Positions 8,729-17,130 of a stretch of 64,000 nucleotides of DNA are shown here, one piece after another. The position numbers and the translations under genes are program-made. The notes below the pieces were generated by a model. That model worked only from the letters and a program-made list of their open reading frames with translations. It had not been told where the DNA came from and made no database searches. How positions within the stretch are numbered: position 1 is the first letter of the stretch; each line of letters opens with the position of its first letter. Origin of the DNA: Cupriavidus necator (GTDB taxonomy: Bacteria; Pseudomonadota; Gammaproteobacteria; Burkholderiales; Burkholderiaceae); assembly GCA_022041995.1 (NCBI GenBank), contig CP074390.1, positions 1,488,001-1,552,000 on the forward strand, read 5' to 3'.

Positions 8729-9661
8729 TCAGCGGGCCCAGCGCAGCACCAGCGGATCGAGCCGGCGCGCAATCTTCAGCAGCCCTTCGCGGGTGGCCGG
8801 GTGCATCGGCTGCAGCGGGTGGCGCACCGCGTCCGACGCGATCACGCCGCCTGCCTGCATCAGCACTTTGCTGGTGGCCAGCCAGCCTTGCCGGTTCTCG
8901 TAGTTGATCAGCGGCAGCCATTGCTGGTAGCGCTGCGCGGCCAGTTCGGCGTCGCCGGCCTGCCAGGCATCGAGGATCTGGCGGATGCCGTCGGGAAAGC
9001 CCGCGCCGGTCATGGCGCCGGTGGCGCCCGCTTCCAGGTCGGCCATCAGCGTGATGGCCTCTTCGCCGTCCCAGGGGCCGACGATGGCGTCGCCGCCCAG
9101 TTCGATCAGCTCGCGCAGCTTGGCCGCGGCCTGCGGCACTTCGATCTTGAAGTACGACACATTGCCGATCTCGCGCGCCATGCGCGCCAGGAACGGTGCG
9201 CTCAGCGTGGTGCCGCTGACCGGCGCGTCCTGGATCATGATGGGAATGTCGATGGCATCCGAGACCGTGGCGAAGAACTCATGGATGCTGCGCTCGGGCA
9301 CGCGGATGGTGGCGCCGTGGTAGGGCGGCATCACCATCACCATGGCCGCGCCCGCGTCCTGCGCCGCGCGGCTGCGCTCGGCGCACAGGCGCGAGCTGAA
9401 ATGCGTGGTGGTGACGATCACCGGCACGCGGCCGTCCACATGTTCCAGCACGGTCTTCATCAGCACGTTGCGCTCGTCGTCGCTGAGCACGAACTGCTCG
9501 GAGAAGTTGGCCAGGATGCAGATGCCGTGCGAACCCGCATCGATCATGAAGTCGATGCAGCGGCGCTGGCCGTCGAGGTCAAGGCCGCCCTGGGCGTCGA
9601 AGATGGTGGGCGCTACCGGGAATACGCCGCGGTAGACGGTGGGGGATGGGGTGCGGGTCAT
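8729..9661 (-). CDS. DapA/dihydrodipicolinate synthase-family dehydratase or aldolase
   Basis: 310-residue class I aldolase-fold protein. The Schiff-base lysine is in VSYFKIEV (residue about 169), the conserved Tyr in MVMPPYHGA, and the early TT motif in VTTTHFSS. Length and GICILANFSEQFVLSD match members that dehydrate 2-keto-3-deoxy sugar acids (L-2-keto-3-deoxyarabonate dehydratase or 5-keto-4-deoxyglucarate dehydratase types) rather than lysine-pathway DapA. Co-transcription with a KGSADH-like gene 19 bp downstream supports the dehydratase role. It is divergent from the LysR at 9775, and a strong dyad at 9696-9728 lies between them. Confidence 0.88.
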   Translation of the reverse strand: MTRTPSPTVYRGVFPVAPTIFDAQGGLDLDGQRRCIDFMIDAGSHGICILANFSEQFVLSDDERNVLMKTVLEHVDGRVPVIVTTTHFSSRLCAERSRAAQDAGAAMVMVMPPYHGATIRVPERSIHEFFATVSDAIDIPIMIQDAPVSGTTLSAPFLARMAREIGNVSYFKIEVPQAAAKLRELIELGGDAIVGPWDGEEAITLMADLEAGATGAMTGAGFPDGIRQILDAWQAGDAELAAQRYQQWLPLINYENRQGWLATSKVLMQAGGVIASDAVRHPLQPMHPATREGLLKIARRLDPLVLRWAR

Positions 9662-9695
9662 GGTCTCCTCCGGCTGCTTATGCTTTGGATCGGGT

Positions 9696-9728
9696 CAATA
9701 TACGAGCCGCCCCGCGGGCTGTATATTG
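9696..9728. promoter_or_regulatory. Probable LysR operator: CAATATAC...GTATATTG dyad
   Basis: CAATATAC at 9696-9703 is perfectly mirrored by GTATATTG at 9721-9728, and the arms extend inward with AGCC/GGGCT-like pairing, giving a 33-bp AT-rich dyad centred at 9712. It lies 34 bases from the DapA-family start (minus) and 46 from the LysR start (plus), the normal position for an autoregulating LysR site controlling a divergent operon. Confidence 0.7.
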
Positions 9729-9774
9729 AAACCTTTCCATCTGGTGATCGCTTTTGCGACTCACAGCCTCGGTC

Positions 9775-10731
9775 ATGAAATCTACCCTCGACACCCTGAC
9801 CGGCCGCCTGCGCATGAAGCAGCTGCAATTGCTGATCGCGCTGGACGAACACCCCTCGCTGCACCAGGCCGCCGCCGCGATGGCCATGACCCAGTCGGCG
9901 GCGAGCAAGTCGCTGCAGGAGCTGGAGGGCATGCTGGAAGCGCCGTTGTTCGAGCGCTCCAAACGCGGCATGCGCCCCAATGCCTTTGGCCATTGCGTAA
10001 TCCGGCACGCGCGCCAGCTGGTGGCGGACCTGGGCGCTATGTGCGAGGAGGTGGCGGGTATCCGCGCCGGCAGCGGCGGGCGCGTGGCCATCGGCGTGAT
10101 CATGGGCGCGGTGCCCGAGGTGCTGGTGCCGGCGCTGGCACAGTTGCGCGAGGCGCAGCCGGAACTGGCGCTGGAGATCATCGAGGACACCAGCCTGCGC
10201 CTGCTGGGGCTGCTCGACGACGGCCACCTCGACCTGGTGATCGGCCGCTCGCTGGTCAGCGATGAACCGGCGCGGTACCACTACCACGCGCTCGGCGATG
10301 AGCAGGTGGCGGTCGTGGCCGGCCATGCGCATCCCGCGCCGCGCGCCACGTCAATGGGGTTTGCCGACCTCGCAGGTTATCGCTGGATCACCTATGCCGG
10401 CCATATGCCGATGCATGCGCTGCTGCAGCGCGAGCTGGACCTGGCCGGCATGAGCTTCCCCGCCAATACGATCTCGACCTCGTCGGCCCTGGTCACCGTC
10501 GCCATGCTGCAGGGCGACCCCGCGATGGTGTCGCTGCTGCCAACCGGCGTGGCGGCGATGTTCGTGCGCCAGAAGATGCTGCGCATCCTGCCGGTGCGGC
10601 TGCAGTCGCGGCAGCAGACTTTCGGCATCGTGACGCGGCGCGGCGGCGCCTTGTCCGCGGCGGCGCGGCAGCTGGTCGCGATCCTGAAGGCATTGCCACG
10701 CACCGCGCGGCAGGCGGCTGCGGAGGTATAA
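9775..10731 (+). CDS. LysR-family transcriptional regulator (sugar-acid block, second copy)
   Basis: 318-residue LysR protein with HTH MKQLQLLIALDEHPSLHQ and TQSAASKSLQELEG, then an effector domain with VAIGVIMGAVPEVLVPALA. It is paralogous to the regulator at 6196. The ATG at 9775 is chosen over a TTG 21 bases upstream because family members start a few residues before the TGRLRMKQL segment. Its gene is divergent from the DapA-family/aldehyde dehydrogenase operon across the 9696-9728 dyad, and is followed by the Bug receptor and dehydrogenase genes, so it likely controls both directions in response to a sugar acid or keto acid. Confidence 0.92.
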   Translation: MKSTLDTLTGRLRMKQLQLLIALDEHPSLHQAAAAMAMTQSAASKSLQELEGMLEAPLFERSKRGMRPNAFGHCVIRHARQLVADLGAMCEEVAGIRAGSGGRVAIGVIMGAVPEVLVPALAQLREAQPELALEIIEDTSLRLLGLLDDGHLDLVIGRSLVSDEPARYHYHALGDEQVAVVAGHAHPAPRATSMGFADLAGYRWITYAGHMPMHALLQRELDLAGMSFPANTISTSSALVTVAMLQGDPAMVSLLPTGVAAMFVRQKMLRILPVRLQSRQQTFGIVTRRGGALSAAARQLVAILKALPRTARQAAAEV

Positions 10732-10757
10732 CACCAGGTGATCGCCAATTCAAAAAA

Positions 10758-10782
10758 CATCAGTGGTGGCGAATCGCTGATG
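10758..10782. promoter_or_regulatory. CATCAG-N13-CTGATG inverted repeat before the Bug/pdxA-like operon
   Basis: A 25-bp interrupted palindrome lies 59 bases before the ATG at 10841, in the 109-bp gap after the LysR gene. Six-base arms with 13-base spacing fit a dimeric regulator site. It could be a second LysR target; the sequence differs from the 9696 dyad, so a different regulator is possible. Confidence 0.4.
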
Positions 10783-10840
10783 CTCCTATAGTCTGCCCAT
10801 CCGCGCCGCAGAGCCGGACAGCAAAACGACGGAGACAGCA

Positions 10841-11809
10841 ATGAAGACATGGATCGCCGGCGCACTCGCCGGCCTGGCCACGGTGGCGGCAGTAGCAGGC
10901 AATGCCTGGGCGCAGGACACACGGCCGGTGCGGCTGATGGTGGGCGCCGCGCCCGGCGGCGGCACCGACGTGATGGCGCGCATCGTCTCCGACAAGCTCG
11001 CCGCGCAGCTGAAGCAGCCGGTCGTGGTGGACAACCGCCCCGGCGCGTCCAACACCATTGCCGCGGACCTGACCGCCAAGGCGGCGCCGGACGGCAACAC
11101 GCTGCTGATGGGCGTGGTGACTTCGCAAGCGATCGCGCCGCACCTGCTCAAGCTGCAGTTCGATCCGCTCAAGGACCTGGCCCCGGTGGCGCTGGTGTCG
11201 ACCGTGCCCAATGTGCTGGTGGTCAACAACCAGGTGCAGGCGGGCGACGTCAAGGCGCTGGTGGCGCAGATCCAGGCCAATCCGGACAAGTTCCGCTACA
11301 GCTCGTCCGGAGTCGGCAGCACCCAGCACCTGGCCGGCGCGTCCTTCGCGCGGCAGATCAAGGGCAAGCTGCTGCACGTGCCGTACAAGAGCAGCAGCAG
11401 CGCGCTGGTGGACCTGATGGGCGGGCAGGTGGACATGAGCTTCGAGACCATGCCGTCTGTCATCAGCCATATCAAGGCCGGCAAGCTGCGTGCGCTGGCG
11501 GTCACCGCGGACCAGCGCTCGGCGCTGCTGCCCAACGTGCCCATGCTGGCTGAAGCGGGCGTGCCCGGCATCCAGATGAGCGCGTGGTACGGGGTCTATG
11601 CGCCGGCCGGCACGCCGCCCGCGACGCTGCAGAAGCTGGGCAGCGCGCTGGCCACGGTGATCAAGGACCCTGACACCGTGCGCCGGCTGGCCGACGTGGG
11701 CGCGGTGCCCGGCACGCTGACCGCGGCGCAGTTCGATGCCTTCTCGCGTGCCGAATATGCGCGCTATGGCAAGCTGATCGCTGAACTGGGCGTCAAGCTC
11801 GACCAATAA
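10841..11809 (+). CDS. Bug/TctC-family substrate-binding protein (sugar-acid block)
   Basis: 322-residue periplasmic receptor. The signal peptide ends at AWAQD (about residue 25); the Bug hallmarks are VRLMVGAAPGGGTDVMARIV, QPVVVDNRPGASN and LLHVPYKSSSSALVD. GGAGACAGCA precedes the ATG. It opens a tight plus-strand run with the PdxA-like gene 15 bp downstream, followed by the enolase-superfamily dehydratase. In this setting it most likely binds the sugar acid that the block degrades, either to feed a transporter encoded elsewhere or for sensing; the MFS carrier at 17131 is the only permease in the block. Confidence 0.92.
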   Translation: MKTWIAGALAGLATVAAVAGNAWAQDTRPVRLMVGAAPGGGTDVMARIVSDKLAAQLKQPVVVDNRPGASNTIAADLTAKAAPDGNTLLMGVVTSQAIAPHLLKLQFDPLKDLAPVALVSTVPNVLVVNNQVQAGDVKALVAQIQANPDKFRYSSSGVGSTQHLAGASFARQIKGKLLHVPYKSSSSALVDLMGGQVDMSFETMPSVISHIKAGKLRALAVTADQRSALLPNVPMLAEAGVPGIQMSAWYGVYAPAGTPPATLQKLGSALATVIKDPDTVRRLADVGAVPGTLTAAQFDAFSRAEYARYGKLIAELGVKLDQ

Positions 11810-11824
11810 TCCTCCGGAAGTCCA

Positions 11825-12841
11825 ATGAATTCCCGTCCAAGAATCGCCATCGTGCTGGGCGACCCCGCCGGCATCGGTCCCGAACTGATTGCCAGGCTGC
11901 TGGCCGATCCCCTGACCGCGGCCCAGGCCGAGATCCTGCTGATCGCCGACCGCGGCGAATGGCGCCACGGCATGCAGATCGCAGGGGTTGACCTGGCGTT
12001 GGCAGAGACCGATATGCCGGCCTTCGCCGATGACGGCAAGCCCCGCCTGTACCACTGGCAGTTGCCGGAGCGCCCCGCGTATGCGCGCGGCGAAGCCAGC
12101 GCCGAAGGCGGGCGCTACAGCCTGGGCACGCTGGCGCTGGCGCTGCAGCTGGCGCAAGCGGGCCAGGCCGACGCGATCCTGTTCGGGCCGCTGAACAAGA
12201 GCTCGCTGCACGCCGCCGGCATGGCGCACAGCGATGAGCTGCACTGGTTTGCCGAGCAGCTCGGCTACCACGGCAACTTCTGCGAATTCAATGTTCTGGA
12301 CGGGCTGTGGACCTCGCGCGTGACTTCGCACGTGGCGCTCAAGGACGTGCCGGCGATGATCACGCAGGAAAGCGTGGGCGGTGCCATCGACCTGATCGAC
12401 CAGGCGCTGCGCCGTGCCGGCATGGCGCGCCCGCGCCTCGCGGTGTGCGGCCTGAACCCGCACAACGGCGACAACGGCGCTTTCGGCCGCGAAGAGATCG
12501 ACGTGATCGCCCCGGCCGTGGCCGCGGCGCGTGAGCGCGGCGTGGCGGCCGACGGCCCGTTCCCGGCCGACACCATCTTCCTGAAGGTACAGGGCGGGCC
12601 GTCGCAGCGGCAGTTCGATGCCATCGTCACCATGTACCACGACCAGGGCCAGATCGGCATCAAGCTGATGGGCTTCTCGCGCGGCGTGACGGTGCAGGGC
12701 GGGCTGCCGGTGCCGATCACCACGCCCGCGCATGGCACCGCGTTCGACATCACCCAGCAGGGCCGCGCCGATCCGGGCGCCACGCTGCAGGCATTCCAGA
12801 TTGCCTGCCGCATGGGTGCGCAGCGCCGCGCCGCGGCCTAG
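11825..12841 (+). CDS. PdxA-family 4-hydroxythreonine-4-phosphate dehydrogenase homologue
   Basis: 338-residue PdxA-fold NAD-dependent dehydrogenase/decarboxylase. It starts RPRIAIVLGDPAGIGPELIA, the conserved PdxA N-terminus, and keeps the metal-binding histidine motifs (MAHSDELHWFAE, TSHVALKDVPAMI, MYHDQGQIGIKLMGF, and TPAHGTAFDI). The true pyridoxal-pathway pdxA is normally beside surA/ksgA; here it lies among sugar-acid genes, which fits the PdxA2 group acting on 4-phospho-D-erythronate/threonate or related acids. No matching DUF1537 kinase is visible in the window, so the exact substrate remains open. RBS CCGGAAG lies before the ATG. Confidence 0.88.
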   Translation: MNSRPRIAIVLGDPAGIGPELIARLLADPLTAAQAEILLIADRGEWRHGMQIAGVDLALAETDMPAFADDGKPRLYHWQLPERPAYARGEASAEGGRYSLGTLALALQLAQAGQADAILFGPLNKSSLHAAGMAHSDELHWFAEQLGYHGNFCEFNVLDGLWTSRVTSHVALKDVPAMITQESVGGAIDLIDQALRRAGMARPRLAVCGLNPHNGDNGAFGREEIDVIAPAVAAARERGVAADGPFPADTIFLKVQGGPSQRQFDAIVTMYHDQGQIGIKLMGFSRGVTVQGGLPVPITTPAHGTAFDITQQGRADPGATLQAFQIACRMGAQRRAAA

Positions 12842-12932
12842 CCACTACCTTCACACACCCACAGCAGCAAGACCGCCCCCCCGGCGCGGCCGGGGAGCGT
12901 TCGCGCCAACGCATTGCCACCAGGAGCTGAAC

Positions 12933-14108
12933 ATGAAGATCACCAACGTCCGCGCCCGCGTCTTTGAATGGAAGGGCAAGACCGTGCCGCCGCAGGCGCA
13001 TTTCTGCACCAACGCCACCGACATCCTGTTTGAGCGCGGCGACGCCATGGGTTCGTTCCGCTTCCATGGCTGGCTGGTGGTGGAAGTGGAGACCGATACC
13101 GGCCTGGTCGGCATCGGCAACTGCGCGCTGGCGCCGCGCGTGGCCAAGGAGATCGTCGACCAGTACCTGGCGCCGGTAGTGATCGGCCAGGACCCGTTCG
13201 ACAACGAATACCTGTGGCAGAAGATGTACCGCCGCACCCATGCCTGGGGCCGCAAGGGCATCGGCATGGCGGCGATCTCGGCGGTGGATATCGCGCTGTG
13301 GGACCTGATGGGCAAGGCGGTCGGCAAGCCGGTGTTCAAGCTGCTGGGCGGGCGCACGAAGGAGAAGATCTGGTGCTACGCGTCCAAGCTCTATAACAAC
13401 GACGACCGCGACGCGTTCCTGGCTGAAGCGCAGGGCTACCTCGACCAGGGCTTCACCGCGATGAAGATGCGCTTCGGCTACGGCCCCAAGGACGGCCCCG
13501 CCGGTATGCAGAAGAACCTCGAGCAGGTGCGCCTGCTGCGCGAGCTGGTCGGCGACGGCGTCGACATCATGCTGGAGTGCTACATGGGCTGGACCCTGGA
13601 ATACGCGCGCCGCATGCTGCCGCGCCTGGCCGAGTTCAACCCGCGCTGGCTCGAAGAGCCGGTGATCGCCGACGATATCGAAGGTTACGTCGAGCTGAAG
13701 AAGGCAAGCCCGTTCCCGATCTCGGGCGGCGAGCATGAGTTCACTTCGTACGGCTTCAAGGACCTGCTGGAGCGCCGCGCGGTGGACGTGATCCAGTACG
13801 ACACCAACCGTGTCGGCGGCATCACCGCGGCGCAGAAGATCAACGCCATGGCCGAGGCCTGGTCGGTGCCGGTGATTCCGCACGCCGGGCAGATGCACAA
13901 CTACCACCTGACCATGGCATCAACGGCTTCGCCGATGGCCGAGTACTTCCCGGTGCACGATGTCGAAGTCGGCAACGAACTGTTCTACTACATCTTCAAG
14001 GGCGACCCGGCGCCGGACAACGGCTACCTGCAACTGGACGACAACCTGCCGGGGCTGGGGCTGGAGCTGAACGAGGCGTATTTCAGCCAGTTCGACATCA
14101 TCGGCTGA
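12933..14108 (+). CDS. Mandelate racemase/muconate lactonizing (enolase superfamily) sugar-acid dehydratase, rhamnonate-dehydratase-like
   Basis: 391-residue enolase-superfamily protein. The N-terminal capping domain runs to about residue 125 and a TIM barrel follows. Metal ligands fall in MLECYMGW, RWLEEPV and SGGEHEF, and a catalytic His in VIPHAGQMHNYHLT; the DALWDLMGK-type segment is also typical. The histidine-rich end motif and PGLGLELNEAYF resemble L-rhamnonate dehydratases and related aldonate dehydratases rather than mandelate racemase. It would convert an aldonate to a 2-keto-3-deoxy acid for the DapA-family enzyme at 8729. CAGGAG lies six bases before the chosen ATG; the 67-residue upstream extension overlaps the previous gene and is rejected. 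Confidence 0.88.
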   Translation: MKITNVRARVFEWKGKTVPPQAHFCTNATDILFERGDAMGSFRFHGWLVVEVETDTGLVGIGNCALAPRVAKEIVDQYLAPVVIGQDPFDNEYLWQKMYRRTHAWGRKGIGMAAISAVDIALWDLMGKAVGKPVFKLLGGRTKEKIWCYASKLYNNDDRDAFLAEAQGYLDQGFTAMKMRFGYGPKDGPAGMQKNLEQVRLLRELVGDGVDIMLECYMGWTLEYARRMLPRLAEFNPRWLEEPVIADDIEGYVELKKASPFPISGGEHEFTSYGFKDLLERRAVDVIQYDTNRVGGITAAQKINAMAEAWSVPVIPHAGQMHNYHLTMASTASPMAEYFPVHDVEVGNELFYYIFKGDPAPDNGYLQLDDNLPGLGLELNEAYFSQFDIIG

Positions 14109-14116
14109 AGCAGGGG

Positions 14117-14138
14117 AGGCGCCGGTTCAGGCCGGTGC
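14117..14138. terminator. GC-rich hairpin between convergent genes
   Basis: GGCGCCGG-TTCAGG-CCGGTGCC can form an eight-pair stem with a GT mismatch between the convergent ends of the dehydratase and the LysR gene. There is no T-tract, so it is at best a weak or Rho-assisted terminator. Confidence 0.3.
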
Positions 14139-15110
14139 CTGCCCGCCATAGATCGCCTGCCCGGTCTCGCGCAGCGCATCGGCCACCAGCAGCGCGCCCG
14201 GCGACATCAGCCGGTCGGTCGGCGTGATCAGGCCGAAATCGTCCATATGGCAGGGCATTTCCATCGGCAGGATCTCGATCATGCCGAATGCGGCGTAGTA
14301 CTGCGCCACGTCGGCGGTCAGCACTGCGATCATGTCCGATTGCCTCACCATGCGCGTCAGGAACAGCAGCGCGGCGGTCTCCACCACATTGACCGGCGGC
14401 GCCAGGCTGGCGCGCTGGAACATCAGCTCGAAGCGGTGGCGCAGCACCGTGCCCGCCGGCGGGATCAGCCACGCGGCCTCGGTGGTGTCGGCCAGCGACA
14501 GGCCCTGCGCCGACAGCATCGGATGGTCCGGCCTGACCACTGCGCACACGGGCTCTTCCGAGAGCGGCTCATAGCGCAGCCGTCCCTTGTCGTGCTCGGG
14601 AAAGAGCCGCGCCACCACCATGTCCAGCTTTTCCTGCCCCAGGCGGTCGAGCAGCACGTTGCTGTTGTCGATCTCCACGGACACGCGCAGGCCCGGGTAG
14701 CGCGCCTTGATCTGCGCGATCGCCGGCGGCAGCAGCCGTACGCCCGGCGAGGTGATCGCGCCGACCGCCACATGGCCGAGCCGCCCGGCCTTCAGCGCCA
14801 GCACTTCTTCGCGCGCCTGGTTCAGGCTGCCGATCACCGCGCGCGCATGCCGGATCATGGCCCGGCCGTAATCGGTCGGCGCCATGCCGCGCGGCAGGCG
14901 CTCGAACAGCGGCACCGACAGCATCTCTTCCAGTTCACGCAGCAGTTTTGACGCGGCCGGTTGCGTCATCGCCAGCCGTTCGGCCGCGCGATGGATGCTG
15001 CCTTCGTCGGCCACGGCCAGCAGCAGCAACAGATGCCGGGTCTTGATGCGGGTGTGGCTTTGCCAGAGCGGCGCGGCGTCCGGGGCAGGGGAATTGGCGG
15101 AGGCTTGCAT
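14127..15110 (-). CDS. LysR-family transcriptional regulator (sugar-acid block, third copy)
   Basis: 327-residue LysR protein, HTH around RIKTRHLLLLLAVADEGSIH and TQPAASKLLRELEEML, with an effector domain ending in DALRETGQAIYG. The ATG at 15110 has no clear Shine-Dalgarno; another in-frame ATG at 15167 would add 19 hydrophobic residues untypical of LysR proteins, so 15110 is preferred. It is divergent from the IlvD/EDD dehydratase gene, with a TGCCA-N9-TGGCA box between them. It likely controls that dehydratase and the MFS gene behind it. Confidence 0.88.
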   Translation of the reverse strand: MQASANSPAPDAAPLWQSHTRIKTRHLLLLLAVADEGSIHRAAERLAMTQPAASKLLRELEEMLSVPLFERLPRGMAPTDYGRAMIRHARAVIGSLNQAREEVLALKAGRLGHVAVGAITSPGVRLLPPAIAQIKARYPGLRVSVEIDNSNVLLDRLGQEKLDMVVARLFPEHDKGRLRYEPLSEEPVCAVVRPDHPMLSAQGLSLADTTEAAWLIPPAGTVLRHRFELMFQRASLAPPVNVVETAALLFLTRMVRQSDMIAVLTADVAQYYAAFGMIEILPMEMPCHMDDFGLITPTDRLMSPGALLVADALRETGQAIYGGQAPA

Positions 15111-15131
15111 AAATATACGGGTTAATACCAA

Positions 15132-15150
15132 TGCCAGAATCGATATGGCA
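15132..15150. promoter_or_regulatory. TGCCA-N9-TGGCA operator candidate
   Basis: A 19-bp inverted repeat, TGCCA at 15132-15136 and TGGCA at 15146-15150, lies between the divergent LysR gene (start 15110) and the dehydratase. Size and position fit a LysR recognition box. Confidence 0.5.
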
Positions 15151-15319
15151 ATGGCCGAACTCTTCATTAGTAGCATATCGGCAAGCTGCATACACTCCGT
15201 CGGACAAAACCACAACGACCGGAGACAGCATGGCCCACGTCGCCATGACGCAACGCCGCTGGATCCGTCGTCCCTGCCATCCCGCCGCCAGCCATGGCGG
15301 CCATTACGCCAGGAACAAC

Positions 15320-17065
15320 ATGTCGGATTCCAAGGACAAGCAACGCAAGCCGCTGCGCTCGACGGCGTGGTTCGGCAGCGCGGACAAGAACGGCTTCATG
15401 TACCGCAGCTGGATGAAGAACCAGGGCATCCCCGACCATGCCTTCGACGGGCGCCCCGTGATCGGCATCTGCAATACGTGGTCGGAGCTCACCCCTTGCA
15501 ACGCGCACTTCCGCAAGCTGGCCGAGCACGTCAGGCGCGGCGTGTATGAAGCGGGCGGCTTCCCGGTCGAATTCCCGGTGTTCTCCAACGGCGAATCCAA
15601 CCTGCGCCCGACCGCGATGCTGACGCGCAACCTGGCCGCGATGGATGTCGAGGAAGCGATCCGCGGCAACCCGATCGACGCCGTGGTGCTGCTGACCGGC
15701 TGCGACAAGACCACGCCGGCGCTGCTGATGGGCGCGGCCAGCTGCGACGTGCCGGCCATCGTCGTCACCGGCGGGCCGATGCTCAACGGCAAGCTCGACG
15801 GCAAGGACATCGGCTCGGGCACCGCGGTGTGGCAGCTGCATGAATCGCTCAAGGCGGGCGAGATCAACCTGCACCAGTTCCTGTCGGCAGAGGGCGGCAT
15901 GTCGCGCTCGGCCGGCACCTGCAACACCATGGGCACGGCCTCGACCATGGCGTGCATGGCCGAGGCGCTGGGCACTTCGCTGCCGCACAACGCGGCGATT
16001 CCCGCAGTGGACGCGCGCCGCTATGTGCTGGCGCACATGTCCGGCATCCGCATCGTCGAGATGGCGCGGGAGGACCTGACGCTGTCGAAGATCCTGACGC
16101 GCCAGGCGTTCGAGAACGCGATCCGCGTCAATGCCGCGATCGGCGGCTCCACCAATGCCGTGATCCACCTGAAGGCGATCGCGGGGCGCATCGGCGTGCC
16201 ACTGGAACTGGAAGACTGGAGCACGGTGGGGCGCGATACGCCGACCATCGTCGACCTGATGCCGTCGGGCCGCTTCCTGATGGAAGAGTTCTACTATGCC
16301 GGCGGCCTGCCGGCTGTGCTGCGCCGCCTGGGTGAGGCAGGCCTGCTGCCGCATCCCGGTGCGCTGACCGTGAACGGCAAGGCTATCTGGGACAACGTCA
16401 GGGACGCGCCGATCACCAGCGAAGAGGTCATCCGCCCGCTGGACCAGCCGCTGATCCGCGATGGCAGCATCCGCATCCTGCGCGGCAACCTGTCGCCGCG
16501 CGGTGCGGTGCTCAAGCCTTCCGCCGCCACGCCGAAGCTGCTGCGCCATCGTGGCCGTGCGGTGGTGTTCGAGAACCTGGAGCACTACAAGGAACGCATC
16601 GTCGACGAGGCGCTCGATGTCGACGAGAACTCGGTGCTGGTGCTAAAGCGCTGCGGCCCGCGCGGCTACCCGGGCATGGCCGAGGTCGGCAACATGGGCC
16701 TGCCGCCCAAGTTGCTGCGCCAGGGCGTCAAGGACATGGTGCGCATCTCCGATGCGCGCATGAGCGGCACCGCCTACGGCACGGTGGTGCTGCACGTGGC
16801 GCCGGAAGCCGCGGCGGGCGGACCGCTCGCCATCGTGCGCGACGGCGACTGGATCGAGCTCGACTGCGAGGCCGGGCGCCTGCACCTGGACATCGACGAG
16901 GCCGAGTTCGCGCGCCGCATGGCCGAGGTGCAGCCGCTGCAGGCGCCTGCCGGCGGTGGCTATCGCAAGCTCTACGTCAACCACGTGCTGCAGGCCGACG
17001 AGGGCTGCGACCTGGACTTCCTGGTGGGCTGCCGCGGCCGCGAGGTGCCGCGCCACTCGCACTGA
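15320..17065 (+). CDS. IlvD/EDD-family dehydratase (aldonate dehydratase, arabonate/xylonate type)
   Basis: 581-residue iron-sulfur dehydratase of the dihydroxy-acid/phosphogluconate dehydratase family. Cluster-ligand regions are present: NTWSELTPCN, LTGCDKTTPALLMGAASCD and SAGTCNTMGTASTMACMAEA; the C-terminal part has ISDARMSGTAYGTVVLHVAP. Length matches sugar-acid dehydratases such as L-arabonate or D-xylonate dehydratase better than IlvD itself (which is near 557-616 with different motifs). The ATG at 15320 was chosen from family length; an in-frame ATG at 15230 has a better GGAGA site and would add 30 basic residues, so it cannot be excluded. With the genes at 7126-8729 it completes a Weimberg-type route. 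Confidence 0.88.
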   Translation: MSDSKDKQRKPLRSTAWFGSADKNGFMYRSWMKNQGIPDHAFDGRPVIGICNTWSELTPCNAHFRKLAEHVRRGVYEAGGFPVEFPVFSNGESNLRPTAMLTRNLAAMDVEEAIRGNPIDAVVLLTGCDKTTPALLMGAASCDVPAIVVTGGPMLNGKLDGKDIGSGTAVWQLHESLKAGEINLHQFLSAEGGMSRSAGTCNTMGTASTMACMAEALGTSLPHNAAIPAVDARRYVLAHMSGIRIVEMAREDLTLSKILTRQAFENAIRVNAAIGGSTNAVIHLKAIAGRIGVPLELEDWSTVGRDTPTIVDLMPSGRFLMEEFYYAGGLPAVLRRLGEAGLLPHPGALTVNGKAIWDNVRDAPITSEEVIRPLDQPLIRDGSIRILRGNLSPRGAVLKPSAATPKLLRHRGRAVVFENLEHYKERIVDEALDVDENSVLVLKRCGPRGYPGMAEVGNMGLPPKLLRQGVKDMVRISDARMSGTAYGTVVLHVAPEAAAGGPLAIVRDGDWIELDCEAGRLHLDIDEAEFARRMAEVQPLQAPAGGGYRKLYVNHVLQADEGCDLDFLVGCRGREVPRHSH

Positions 17066-17130
17066 ACCCCGGCGCCGGCTGCCGCCGCGCAGCCGGTGCG
17101 ACCCTGCCCAACAATAATAGGAGACTCGCC

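Noticed and set aside
10760..12733. Long minus-strand open frame (657 codons) opposite the Bug and PdxA-like genes
   Set aside because: It is a GC-rich shadow of two real genes; the product is Arg/His/Gln-rich, without domains or a binding site.
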